Source: Desulfuromonas sp. DDH964
GTDB taxonomy: Bacteria; Desulfobacterota; Desulfuromonadia; Desulfuromonadales; DDH964
Length of the DNA stretch: 64,000 nt
Direction: 5' to 3'
Assembly: GCF_001611275.1 (NCBI RefSeq)
Contig: NZ_CP015080.1
Span: 2,666,001 to 2,730,000 of the forward strand
Part shown: in pieces, positions 25,274 to 33,174 of the stretch
Position numbering within the stretch: the stretch's first letter is position 1
How the letters are laid out: every line of letters starts with the position of its first letter
Position numbers and translations under genes: made by a program
Notes under the pieces: model-generated
Database searches by the model: none
Seen by the model: the letters and a program-made list of their open reading frames with translations, nothing else
What the model was told of the DNA's origin: nothing

Positions 25274-26426
25274 TAGTGTCTAGTTGCAAAAGTTAGCGAT
25301 AGTGTTTCTCAGTTGCGACCCCTTGACCTCTCGCTTACGCCATACAAAAGGCTTGGCGTTGGGCTGATAGGCTTCTATAAAGGCCTCGATGGCCGCACGC
25401 AACTGGTCAATGCTTTGAAAACTGGCGTTCTTCAGTGCCTTACGTGAAAGAATGCCGAACCATATCTCGACTTGATTGAGCCAACTTGCAGAAGTCGGTG
25501 TAAAGTGAAACATGACGTTTGGGTGCTGCGCAAGCCATTCGTCGTTGCGTTTATGAATGCAATAATTGTCCAGGATCACGTGAATTTCTCGCTGGTCGCT
25601 GTCCGGAAGTTCTGAGAGGACCTGATCCATGAAGGCTAGGAAATCAACCCTTCTCTTGAACTCGGTTGTCTGCGTATGCACGGCGCCTGTCGCTACGTTG
25701 AGCGCCGCAAAAAGGTTCAGGGTTCCATGCCGTTTGTAGGTGCTCTTTAGGCCCTGGACGACTTTGCCGCTACTGGTACAGACATACCCCTTGGCGCGCT
25801 CAAGCGCCTGGATGCTCGGTTTCTCATCGACTGAGATCACCAAGGCTTTTTCGGGGGGCGCCAGGTAGAGCCCGATAATGTCAGCCGCCTTTGGTGCGAA
25901 CTCTGGATCAGTGCTTACGCACCAACTTCGTTGTCGGGCAAGGCTGATATTGTGCTTGCGCAGCACTCGCCAAATGGCATCATCCGAAGCGCCAAACTGC
26001 TTGGCAAGCGCCGGGCCGTCCCAACATGCCTGGCCGGGCGGTGGCGGAAGTTCCAACGCTTTCAGAACTCGCGTTTGAAACGCCTGGTCATATTTCGGCG
26101 GTTTGCCAGAGCGCGGGCGATCATATAGCCCGGCAATACCCGCAGCGGAGAAACGGTTCCGCCATTCAATAACCGTGTTCGGGCGCACGTTAAGATCCAT
26201 GGCGACCTTGCTGACGGATTCTCCGTCAAGGAGTTTGCAGATAATCCGGGCACGTTCAACAAGGCGCGCCTCCATGCTTCGACTGCTTGCCCATTCCCTG
26301 AGTGTCTGGCGGTCCTTTTCGCTGCACAGGGGTATTGGAGATTTTCTCGGCATAAGCGACTCCTTTCACGATGGTGGGGGTGAAAGAAGTCTATATTATA
26401 ACGCTTAGTTTTGCAATTAAACACTA
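25274..26426. mobile_element. IS630-family insertion sequence, apparently intact
   Basis: Bounded by TA at 25274-25275 and 26425-26426, the usual IS630 target duplication. The inner ends form an imperfect inverted repeat of about 26 bp (25276-25301 with 26399-26424; both begin GTGT and share TTGCAAAA, with 6 mismatches). One transposase gene fills the element, and its stop codon lies within the left repeat. Confidence 0.88.
25280..26353 (-). CDS. IS630-family transposase
   Basis: 357 residues, full length. An N-terminal homeodomain-like HTH pair (MEARLVERARIICKLLDG, KVAMDLNVRPNTVIEWRNRF) is followed by the DDE catalytic domain. The catalytic acids are in VISVDEKP, VILDNYCIH and NQVEIWFGIL. 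Cut-and-paste transposition into TA. AAAGGAG precedes the ATG. No frameshift or stop, so it may be active. Confidence 0.95.
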   Translation of the reverse strand: MPRKSPIPLCSEKDRQTLREWASSRSMEARLVERARIICKLLDGESVSKVAMDLNVRPNTVIEWRNRFSAAGIAGLYDRPRSGKPPKYDQAFQTRVLKALELPPPPGQACWDGPALAKQFGASDDAIWRVLRKHNISLARQRSWCVSTDPEFAPKAADIIGLYLAPPEKALVISVDEKPSIQALERAKGYVCTSSGKVVQGLKSTYKRHGTLNLFAALNVATGAVHTQTTEFKRRVDFLAFMDQVLSELPDSDQREIHVILDNYCIHKRNDEWLAQHPNVMFHFTPTSASWLNQVEIWFGILSRKALKNASFQSIDQLRAAIEAFIEAYQPNAKPFVWRKREVKGSQLRNTIANFCN

Positions 26427-26439
26427 GGAAACTGTTAGA

Positions 26440-27015
26440 TCAACCTTCTACCACTTCGGCCCCGGCTGCCTGCATCTTCTTCAGAGCCTCTTCGCCGCCG
26501 GCGGCGGTCACCGGCCGGCAGCCAGCACGGATCAGCTTGACGGCAAATCCCGCGCGCCGCGCGTCGAGAACCGTGGCGAGGACGCAGACATCGAGGGCCA
26601 GGCCGCCGACCCAGAGGCGCCGCACGCCGTCACGGCGCAGCTGCTGCTCAAGACCGGTCTGGTCAAAGGCCGAATTCTGATCCTGGTCGAAGCGGGTCCC
26701 CTTGGTGACGATCACCGTCGATGCGGGGAGCTGAAGCCCGGGGTGAAAGGCCGCCCCCGGCGAATCCTGCAGGCAGTGAATCGGCCAGGGTCCACCCTGG
26801 GGTGCGAAACTCGGATGGCTGGCGGGGTGAAAATCGCGCGAGGCGTAAAGGGGGATCCCCGCCGCCGCCGCGGCGGCAGCCAGCCAGCGGTTGAGAACCG
26901 GAACCACCTGGTCGCCGGCGGTAATCGGCAGGGCGCCGCCGGGACAGAAGTCGTTCTGCACGTCGACCACCAGCAGGCCATCGCCGGCCCGCATCTTCTT
27001 CATGAAATCGCTCAT
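26440..27015 (-). CDS. pncA: Nicotinamidase (isochorismatase-like hydrolase)
   Basis: 191 residues. The catalytic triad is visible: Asp in VVDVQNDFCPGG, Lys in VTKGTRFD and Cys in GLALDVCVLATVLDA. The metal site DFHPASH is of the DxHxxxH nicotinamidase type. It hydrolyses nicotinamide to nicotinate for NAD salvage. GGAGGAAAAA precedes the ATG. The start overlaps the stop of the upstream thioesterase gene (ATGA), so the two are co-translated. Confidence 0.92.
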   Translation of the reverse strand: MSDFMKKMRAGDGLLVVDVQNDFCPGGALPITAGDQVVPVLNRWLAAAAAAAGIPLYASRDFHPASHPSFAPQGGPWPIHCLQDSPGAAFHPGLQLPASTVIVTKGTRFDQDQNSAFDQTGLEQQLRRDGVRRLWVGGLALDVCVLATVLDARRAGFAVKLIRAGCRPVTAAGGEEALKKMQAAGAEVVEG

Positions 27016-27794
27016 GCTTTTTCCTCCCTGCCGGGCGCCGGACGCCAGCGCGAGCGGAGTCGCGTCAGCTCCCGACCATCCTTGTCGCTCACCAGTTGAT
27101 GCAGAAAAACGGCGCGTTCCCCCTGCTCCAGGGTCTGGGTGCGAACCACTACCCGGTCGCCGTAGAAAGCCTCGGCCCGAAAGCCGATTTCGATCGACTC
27201 GGGGAGCCAGTGCCGGGCGATTTCGCCGGGAACCGTCTCCAGCGCCCAGTCGGCATAGACAGTGTTGTTGACATGGCCGTTGAGGTCGAGATCGCCGTAG
27301 CGTACCCGGAAGGGGAGCTCGAGATCGACCTGCGCCGGCAGCGGCAGAGAGGGAAAGCTGTCGACCAGGGCACGGCGCTCAACGAGGGGATAGTCGCTGA
27401 GGTGCTCGGCGAGGCGGACCGGTCGCCGGCTCTCCAGGCCGATCAGAACCCAGGAGCTGGTGGCGCTGACGAGCGGCACTCCCAGCCGATCGCAGACCTC
27501 AAAATCGCGCAAGGCAAAGAGGTGCTGGCGCGAAGAGGGCCAGGTACGAATTTCGACCTCTTCCCCGAGGCGGGGATAGCGCTCGATGCGCAGGTGGTAA
27601 CGGGAGAGCACCCAGGTGACCTGGCGGCGCTGCATCTGGGTGACGGAAAAGCCGAGGGCGGCGGCGTGGTTGCCGGCGATATCCTGCAGGTAGTTGAGGA
27701 GGGCGACCGGACGCAGGCGACCACCGGCATCGACCTCGTAGCTGTGCACCAGATAGTGGCTGCAATAGGGATTGGGCGCGGCCGGCGCGGTCAT
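27012..27794 (-). CDS. Acyl-ACP thioesterase family protein
   Basis: 260 residues forming two hotdog domains. The first has HSYEVDAGGRLRPVALLNYLQD, and the second begins VRYGDLDLNGHVNNTVYADW, a hallmark of FatA/FatB-type thioesterases. It would release fatty acids from acyl-ACP or a related thioester. The ATG at 27794 is used because the open frame upstream starts from TTG without a ribosome site. The 200 bp between it and the GGDEF gene hold no recognisable feature. Confidence 0.88.
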   Translation of the reverse strand: MTAPAAPNPYCSHYLVHSYEVDAGGRLRPVALLNYLQDIAGNHAAALGFSVTQMQRRQVTWVLSRYHLRIERYPRLGEEVEIRTWPSSRQHLFALRDFEVCDRLGVPLVSATSSWVLIGLESRRPVRLAEHLSDYPLVERRALVDSFPSLPLPAQVDLELPFRVRYGDLDLNGHVNNTVYADWALETVPGEIARHWLPESIEIGFRAEAFYGDRVVVRTQTLEQGERAVFLHQLVSDKDGRELTRLRSRWRPAPGREEKA

Positions 27795-27994
27795 CGCGAT
27801 GCTCCGGGCAGAAGGGACCGAATGACGAGGTTCGACCTGGCGTTGCAACCAGGGCCCGGTGGCGGAAAACTTTCCCCGGCAGGTCAGGCTGCGCCAGAAT
27901 ACCCCATCCTCCGCCGTCCGGCAAGGGTCGGAAGCACCGGACTAGTGGAGCACCTGCTGCAGATAGGCCCGTGCCAGGCCCAGCCTCACCCGCG

Positions 27995-29233
27995 TCAGCC
28001 AGACTGTTCAGGATCAATCCAGGCAACCCGGTCGCGCCCTTCGGCCTTGGCCTTGTAGAGCCCCTGGTCAGCCCGTTGCAGCACCAGGTTGAGATCGTGC
28101 TCCCCCGGTCGTGCGGTCGCCACCCCGAGACTGACCGTCACCTTCAAAAGCGGTCCCGCGAAGACGAAGGGGCGCTCTTTGATGGCCAGGCGGACCCGCT
28201 CGGCAGCGGCCACTGCCCCCTTGAAGGAGGCATCGGGCAGGAGGAGGAATTCCTCCCCGCCGTAACGGCCGAAAAGGTCGTAGTCGCGTACCGTGGATTG
28301 CACCCGGGCAACGACCTCCCGCAATACCTGGTCCCCGGTCAGATGACCATAGGTGTCGTTGACTTTCTTGAAGTGATCGATGTCGAGCATGATGAAACTG
28401 AGGTCATAATCGTCCTTCTGCTTGCGGCGACGATCGATCCGCGAAATCTCTTCCCGGGCCCGGGCGAGAATGGTGCCGCGGTTGAAGGCGCCGGTCAGGG
28501 CGTCCGTCGTGGCCATGGCATGCAACTGCTGCTGTACCTCGGCAACGCGACCGGTAGCCTTTTTGACAAAGATGAAGGCAATGCCGAAGACAGCGAGCAG
28601 GATTCCCCCCAGAATCAGGATTGAATTGACAACGATGGTGGTGATTTCCCGACGGTAGCGGGTGACGTCGGCATAGACCTCGAAGGCCCCGACCACGGTA
28701 TCGGCAACCCGGACCGGAACATAGGTCTCGACCACGTCGACATCGAGTTTCTCCTCGTCCGCGAGATCGCGAACCGACCCCTTGTTTTCGAGGTGAGAGT
28801 CAGGGCGCCCCTGCAAAGCCCGCAACAACCTGAAGTTTTCGGCATCGATCTTGCCGATGAGGGCCGGCTCGGTGCTGAAGATGACCACCCCGCCGGCATC
28901 GTAAACCTTGATCTTGACGATCTGGAAGGAGTGCAGAAAGCGGCGCAGACGACGGTCGAGAACATCCTGGTACATTGGATCAACAAAGAGCTTCTCCTTG
29001 CCGTCCGCACCGAGCGTAAAGAGGAGATCGCGCTGTTCGTCGATCAGCACCCGGCTGATGTGCTCGGCATCCTCCTCGGCACTGCGGATTATGTGGCCGG
29101 AATAAACATGGTAAATGCCGTAGCCGCTGCCAGCGATAATGATCAGGGCAGAAATGCCGGCGACAATCGCCAGGCGTCGCAACAGCAGCCCTACACTCCC
29201 CCGGGCGGGGGATGATTGCTCGTCGACCGTCAT
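27995..29233 (-). CDS. Membrane diguanylate cyclase (GGDEF) with periplasmic sensor domain
   Basis: 412 residues. A membrane helix at about 20-42, a periplasmic region of about 140 residues, and a second helix at about 195-220 precede a GGDEF domain. The signature is GGEEF in FGRYGGEEFLLLP, and MLDIDHFKKVNDTYGH is intact, so it should make c-di-GMP. An RxxD inhibitory site is not evident at the usual place. The ATG at 29233 follows GGAG; an in-frame GTG ten codons upstream lacks a site. It is part of a c-di-GMP set with the HD-GYP protein and the GEMM riboswitch. Confidence 0.92.
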   Translation of the reverse strand: MTVDEQSSPARGSVGLLLRRLAIVAGISALIIIAGSGYGIYHVYSGHIIRSAEEDAEHISRVLIDEQRDLLFTLGADGKEKLFVDPMYQDVLDRRLRRFLHSFQIVKIKVYDAGGVVIFSTEPALIGKIDAENFRLLRALQGRPDSHLENKGSVRDLADEEKLDVDVVETYVPVRVADTVVGAFEVYADVTRYRREITTIVVNSILILGGILLAVFGIAFIFVKKATGRVAEVQQQLHAMATTDALTGAFNRGTILARAREEISRIDRRRKQKDDYDLSFIMLDIDHFKKVNDTYGHLTGDQVLREVVARVQSTVRDYDLFGRYGGEEFLLLPDASFKGAVAAAERVRLAIKERPFVFAGPLLKVTVSLGVATARPGEHDLNLVLQRADQGLYKAKAEGRDRVAWIDPEQSG

Positions 29234-29312
29234 CAGCTGCTCCGGGCAGAAGAAGAAATCCACAAATTTTCGGGATTATAACAGCAATTTTTCACCATGG
29301 TCCGCCTACAGG

Positions 29313-31445
29313 TCAATGGCGAGCGATTTTCCAGCACTGGTGGATGCGCGGATTGCGGGCGAAGTCGGGGGGGATGGTCTGACGGCTGAGCTCTTCGACC
29401 ACCAGGCCGTCGAGCGCCTCCCGGTCAAGGCGGAACTGGCGATGGTTGGTGGAGAAGATGAGGATGCCGTCGTCGGTGAGGAGACTGGCCGCGACCAGCA
29501 GCAGGTCGACATGGTCGCGCTGGACGTCAAAGGTGCCGTCCATGCGCTTGGAGTTGGAAAAGGTCGGCGGATCGAGGAAGATCAGGCCGTAGCGCCCCGG
29601 CTCCCGCGCCAGCCACTCGCGGCAGTCGGACTGGATCAGGCGGTGCGCCGCCCCCTTGAAGCCGTTCAGCTCCAGGTTGCGCCGCGCCCAGTCGAGGTAG
29701 GTGCGCGACAGATCGACGCTGGTGGTTGTGGCAGCTCCCCCTTTGGCGGCGTGGACCGTGGCGCTGCCGGTGTAGGCAAAGAGGTTGAGGAAATCGCGCC
29801 CGAGAGCCAATTCCCCGAGGAGTTGGCGGGTCGGGCGGTGGTCGAGAAAGAGCCCGGTGTCGAGGTAGTCGCGCAGGTTGACAAAAAGCCGGCACTCCCC
29901 TTCGCGGACCTCGTGGAATTCGCCGGAGGCGGCAAGCTTGCGGTACTGCTCGCTCCCCTTCTGCTGCTGACGCACCTTGAGAAAGACCCGTTCCCTCGGG
30001 ACGGCGAGGACCTCGCGCACCGCCGCCAGCGCCTCGCGCAGCCGCACCCTGGCCTGGTGGGAATCGACCGTCTTCGGCGGCGCGTACTCCTGGACATGCA
30101 CCAGGTCGCCGTAGAGGTCGACCGCAACTGCGTATTCGGGGAGGTCGGCGTCGTAGAGGCGATAACAGCTGATCCCTTCGCGGCGGGCCCAGCGGCCGAT
30201 ATTCTTCAGATTCTTGCGCAGCCGGTTGGCGACCATCTGCGCCCCGGGGCTGAGCTCCCGCGCCGGCACCGCCGCGGTACCGGCAGTGGCAAAGAGCTCG
30301 CAGAGCAGCAGCTGGCACTTGATCGGACCGTTGAAGAAGGGGTGACTGCGGCGGGCGCGCAGCCCGAGGGCCCGGCCGAGCTCCGGATTGCCGGTGAAGA
30401 TTGCCGCCTTCCAGCCGGCAAATTCGCTGCGCAGCCGCTCGCCGAGAGTGGCGTAGAGCCCTTCGAGCTGGGCGATTTCGCCGAGGCGTTCGCCATAGGG
30501 AGGATTGGTGATCACCAGGCCCGGCGGGCCGCCAGGCGCGGGGTTGCGCAGCCGGGCGAGGTCGCCGCGCCGGAAGTTGACCTGCCCGGCCAGGCCGAGA
30601 CGCTCGGCGTTGGCCTGCGCGGCGCGCAGTGCCGCCGGGTCGGCATCGAAACCATAGAGGGGGGGGAGTTTAACCAGGCCGGCTTCGCGCCGCTCCGCGG
30701 CTTCGGCGAGCAGCTCGGACCAGGCGTCGGGCTGGTGGCCGGGCCAGCGCAGAAAACCGAAGGATTCCCGGCCCAGCCCGGGCGCGATATCGGCGGCGAT
30801 GAGTGCCCCTTCCAGCAGCAGGGTGCCGGAGCCGCAGAGGGGATCGACCAGCGCCCCGCCGCCCTTGGCGATCGCCGGCCAGCCGGCGCGCAGCAAAAGA
30901 GCCGCGGCGAGATTCTCCTTGAGGGGCGCCGCCGCCCCTTCGATGCGGTAGCCGCGCCGGTGCAGGCTCTCGCCGGAGAGATCGAGAGCGAGGGTTGCCT
31001 GGTCGCGAAAGAGATAGAGATTGATGCGCAGGTCGGGACGGACGGTATTGACCGCGGGGCGGGCGCCAGTGGCGTCGCGGAAGCGGTCGACGATCGCATC
31101 CTTGATCCGGAGGGCGGCGTAGCGGGAATGGGTGATGGCCGAGGCGTTGACCACCGCATCCACGGCGAGGCTGCCATCGACGGCGAGGTGCTCTTCCCAG
31201 GGAAGCTCCCGCGCCGCGGCGTAGAGGGCGTCGGGGTCAGCGGCGGCAAAGGTCGCCAGCGGCAGCAGGATGCGGCTCGCCAGGCGCGACCAGAGGCAGG
31301 CGCGGTAACTGACGGCCAGGGGACCGGCAAAGGCGACGCCGCCATGGGTCTCGCGAACCTCACTGGCGCCGAGTTCGGCCAGTTCGACGGCAAGGAGCTG
31401 TTCCAGCCCGGCGGGGGCGGTGGCGAAAAAAAAAGTGTGGTTCAT
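29313..31445 (-). CDS. rlmL: Bifunctional 23S rRNA methyltransferase RlmKL
   Basis: 710 residues. A THUMP domain (about 40-150) and a first methyltransferase (about 160-380, with ITNPPYGERLG) correspond to RlmL, which makes m2G2445. A second methyltransferase in the C-terminal half (LNLFAYTGSATVHAAKGGA, LIFLDPPTFSNSKRM) corresponds to RlmK, which makes m7G2069. The chosen ATG at 31445 follows AGGA; a longer frame to 31481 is not conserved in style. Confidence 0.93.
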   Translation of the reverse strand: MNHTFFFATAPAGLEQLLAVELAELGASEVRETHGGVAFAGPLAVSYRACLWSRLASRILLPLATFAAADPDALYAAARELPWEEHLAVDGSLAVDAVVNASAITHSRYAALRIKDAIVDRFRDATGARPAVNTVRPDLRINLYLFRDQATLALDLSGESLHRRGYRIEGAAAPLKENLAAALLLRAGWPAIAKGGGALVDPLCGSGTLLLEGALIAADIAPGLGRESFGFLRWPGHQPDAWSELLAEAAERREAGLVKLPPLYGFDADPAALRAAQANAERLGLAGQVNFRRGDLARLRNPAPGGPPGLVITNPPYGERLGEIAQLEGLYATLGERLRSEFAGWKAAIFTGNPELGRALGLRARRSHPFFNGPIKCQLLLCELFATAGTAAVPARELSPGAQMVANRLRKNLKNIGRWARREGISCYRLYDADLPEYAVAVDLYGDLVHVQEYAPPKTVDSHQARVRLREALAAVREVLAVPRERVFLKVRQQQKGSEQYRKLAASGEFHEVREGECRLFVNLRDYLDTGLFLDHRPTRQLLGELALGRDFLNLFAYTGSATVHAAKGGAATTTSVDLSRTYLDWARRNLELNGFKGAAHRLIQSDCREWLAREPGRYGLIFLDPPTFSNSKRMDGTFDVQRDHVDLLLVAASLLTDDGILIFSTNHRQFRLDREALDGLVVEELSRQTIPPDFARNPRIHQCWKIARH

Positions 31446-31512
31446 CGTTGAGGTTCCTGAGGAGCGCGGTGCTCCGGACAATTCCGACCTTTGGATCTTT
31501 CTGAAACCCGAG

Positions 31513-31565
31513 AGGCGTCTCTCACTCGTTCGCTCTGCTCACTAGAGATCACAGAGGGCACAGAG
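31513..31565 (+). repeat. Dispersed intergenic repeat, copy A
   Basis: Begins AGGCGTCTCTCAC and ends CACAGAG (53 bp). It matches copies at 31718-31770 (inverted), 32677-32726 (direct) and 33135-33169 (inverted, internally shortened). Confidence 0.8.
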
Positions 31566-31625
31566 TAAGTCCTTGAACTAATCCTCTGATTTTAAAAGCA
31601 AAAGCGAAGAATTTTAAATGAACTA

Positions 31626-31693
31626 CCCCGCAGCAAGCTACGGGGTATCAACAGCCTACACCCTTAGTAAAAATCGCGCAGCAAGCTGCGGGG
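31626..31693 (+). repeat. Two REP-like hairpin repeats
   Basis: CGCAGCAAGCTACGGGG (31629-31645) and CGCAGCAAGCTGCGGGG (31677-31693) differ at one base and lie 48 bp apart, each able to form a short GC hairpin. They sit between the inverted repeat copies A and B. This accounts for the 345-bp gene-free stretch 31446-31790. Confidence 0.7.
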
Positions 31694-31717
31694 AATTGAA
31701 CCCAACTTTTGATTAAT

Positions 31718-31770
31718 CTCTGTGTTCTCTGTGCGCTCTAGCGACCGCAGGGAGCGGGTGAGAGACGCCT
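31718..31770 (-). repeat. Dispersed intergenic repeat, copy B (inverted relative to copy A)
   Basis: Its reverse complement starts AGGCGTCTCTCACCCG and ends CACAGAG. Same length as copy A (53 bp), with scattered mismatches mainly in the centre. Confidence 0.8.
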
Positions 31771-31790
31771 TTGCCTTGTTTGCGCCGTAT

Positions 31791-32666
31791 TCAACCACCG
31801 TCAGCCTCATGGCGCCTCGCCAGCGCTGCCTTGATCTCTTCGACGCAGGCGTAGGGGATGCGCAGCTGCCCGCGGCCGCTGCCGATCTTGATCGCCCCCT
31901 CCTCGCTGCCGTGAAAATCGGAGCCACCGGTGACCAGCAGGCCGCGTCGGCGGGCGAGGGTGATGTACCACTCGATGTCGTGGCGGCTGGCGCCGCTGTT
32001 CCAGGCTTCGACGCCGTCGAGCCCGAGGGTGACGAAGGTATCGAGGAGTTCGCCGAGGACCTTGCGGTCGCTGGTGACAAAGGGGGGGTGGGCGAGGACC
32101 GCCACGCCGCCGGCGCGGTGCACCAGGTCGATCGCTTCGCTGAAGGGGAAGAAGCGCTTCTCGACATTGCAGGGGACGAGGTAGCGTAAAAACGCCTCCT
32201 CGGTGTTCCTGACGTAGCCAGCCGCGATCAGCTCCTGGGCGATATGGGGACGGCCGACACTGCCGCCGGCACGGGCGAGGACCTTCTCGAAGGCGATCGC
32301 CTCCCGCTTTTCCGTCGCCAACCGGGCGTTGATCTGCTCGACGATGCGTTCGTTGCGGCGCGCGCGGAAGTCGCGAAATTCGGCGAGGGTGTTTTTCAGC
32401 TCAGGGTCGTGATGGTCGAAGCCATAGCCGAGCAGGTGGAGGTCGGAGAATTTTTCCCAGACCGTCGACAGCTCGACCCCGGAGATCACCTCGACGCCCA
32501 GCTCCGCACCGGCGGCCATGGCCGCGTCGATGCCATCGACGTTGTCGTGATCACAGAGGGCGATGGCGGCCAGTCCCGCTTCTGCCGCCAGGCGCACCAC
32601 CTCGTGCGGCGGATGGAGACCGTCGGAGCAGGTGGAGTGGAGATGAAGATCGACAAGTCTGGTCAT
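31791..32666 (-). CDS. PHP-domain phosphoesterase
   Basis: 291 residues. Metal-binding PHP motifs: DLHLHSTCSDG at the N terminus, CDHDNVDGI, then GVELST, VLAHPPF and a C-terminal SDFHGS. The layout matches the RNase AM/YciV family, which trims 5' ends of RNA or acts on 3',5'-nucleoside bisphosphates. The ATG at 32666 is chosen; a TTG three codons upstream is possible. The ribosome site is weak. Repeat copies B and C flank the gene. Confidence 0.88.
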   Translation of the reverse strand: MTRLVDLHLHSTCSDGLHPPHEVVRLAAEAGLAAIALCDHDNVDGIDAAMAAGAELGVEVISGVELSTVWEKFSDLHLLGYGFDHHDPELKNTLAEFRDFRARRNERIVEQINARLATEKREAIAFEKVLARAGGSVGRPHIAQELIAAGYVRNTEEAFLRYLVPCNVEKRFFPFSEAIDLVHRAGGVAVLAHPPFVTSDRKVLGELLDTFVTLGLDGVEAWNSGASRHDIEWYITLARRRGLLVTGGSDFHGSEEGAIKIGSGRGQLRIPYACVEEIKAALARRHEADGG

Positions 32667-32676
32667 AAGTTCCAAT

Positions 32677-32726
32677 CGTCTCTCACCCGTTCGCTCTGCT
32701 CACTCGAGATCACAGAGGTCACGGAG
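32677..32726 (+). repeat. Dispersed intergenic repeat, copy C
   Basis: Starts CGTCTCTCACCCGTTCGCTC and ends GGTCACGGAG. It is very close to copy A across the first 40 bp. Confidence 0.8.
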
Positions 32727-32733
32727 AAATTCA

Positions 32734-33108
32734 TTAGTTAGCAACCCGGGTGATTCCATCCTTCAACAGAACCTCGTTGAAATTAATCAACAGCCCGAGG
32801 GGTTTATTGGCAAGCCGCAAATAGGTAAGCACCTGTTTGAAATGAACCGGTTGGATTTTATCGACCGATTTGAGTTCCACGATGAGCCGGTCCTCTACCA
32901 ACAGGTCGATCCGCAATCCACTTTCGAAAACCTTTTGCCCGCGGTAATGAATAGGCAAACCGACCTCGGAAGCAGCCTTCAGGTCCCTTTCCCTGAGTTC
33001 ATAAAGCAAACAGTTCTGGTAAACCGACTCCAGCAAACCTGGACCAAGCTCCCGGTGAACCGCCAGGGCCGCGCCGATGACTTCCCGGCTCAACGTATTC
33101 AGATTCAT
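32734..33108 (-). CDS. GxxExxY-family protein
   Basis: 124 residues, full family length. The name-giving motif is GPGLLESVY (Gly-x-x-Glu-x-x-Tyr). A following DLLVEDRLIVELKS has the D-(x)n-ExK look of PD-(D/E)xK nucleases, to which the family has been compared; the biochemical role is not established. These genes are scattered singly in many genomes. Here it is bracketed by an inverted pair of the dispersed repeat (copies C and D), only 7 and 26 bp away. Confidence 0.92.
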   Translation of the reverse strand: MNLNTLSREVIGAALAVHRELGPGLLESVYQNCLLYELRERDLKAASEVGLPIHYRGQKVFESGLRIDLLVEDRLIVELKSVDKIQPVHFKQVLTYLRLANKPLGLLINFNEVLLKDGITRVAN

Positions 33109-33134
33109 CTTCCCCCTCCAGCATGCAGTATTTT

Positions 33135-33169
33135 CTCTGTGCCCTCCGTGCCCTTTGTGAGAGACGCCT
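33135..33169 (-). repeat. Dispersed intergenic repeat, copy D (inverted, shortened)
   Basis: The reverse complement reads AGGCGTCTCTCAC then GGCACGGAGGGCACAGAG. It retains both ends of the repeat but lacks about 18 bp of the centre. Confidence 0.7.
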
Positions 33170-33174
33170 TAGAC

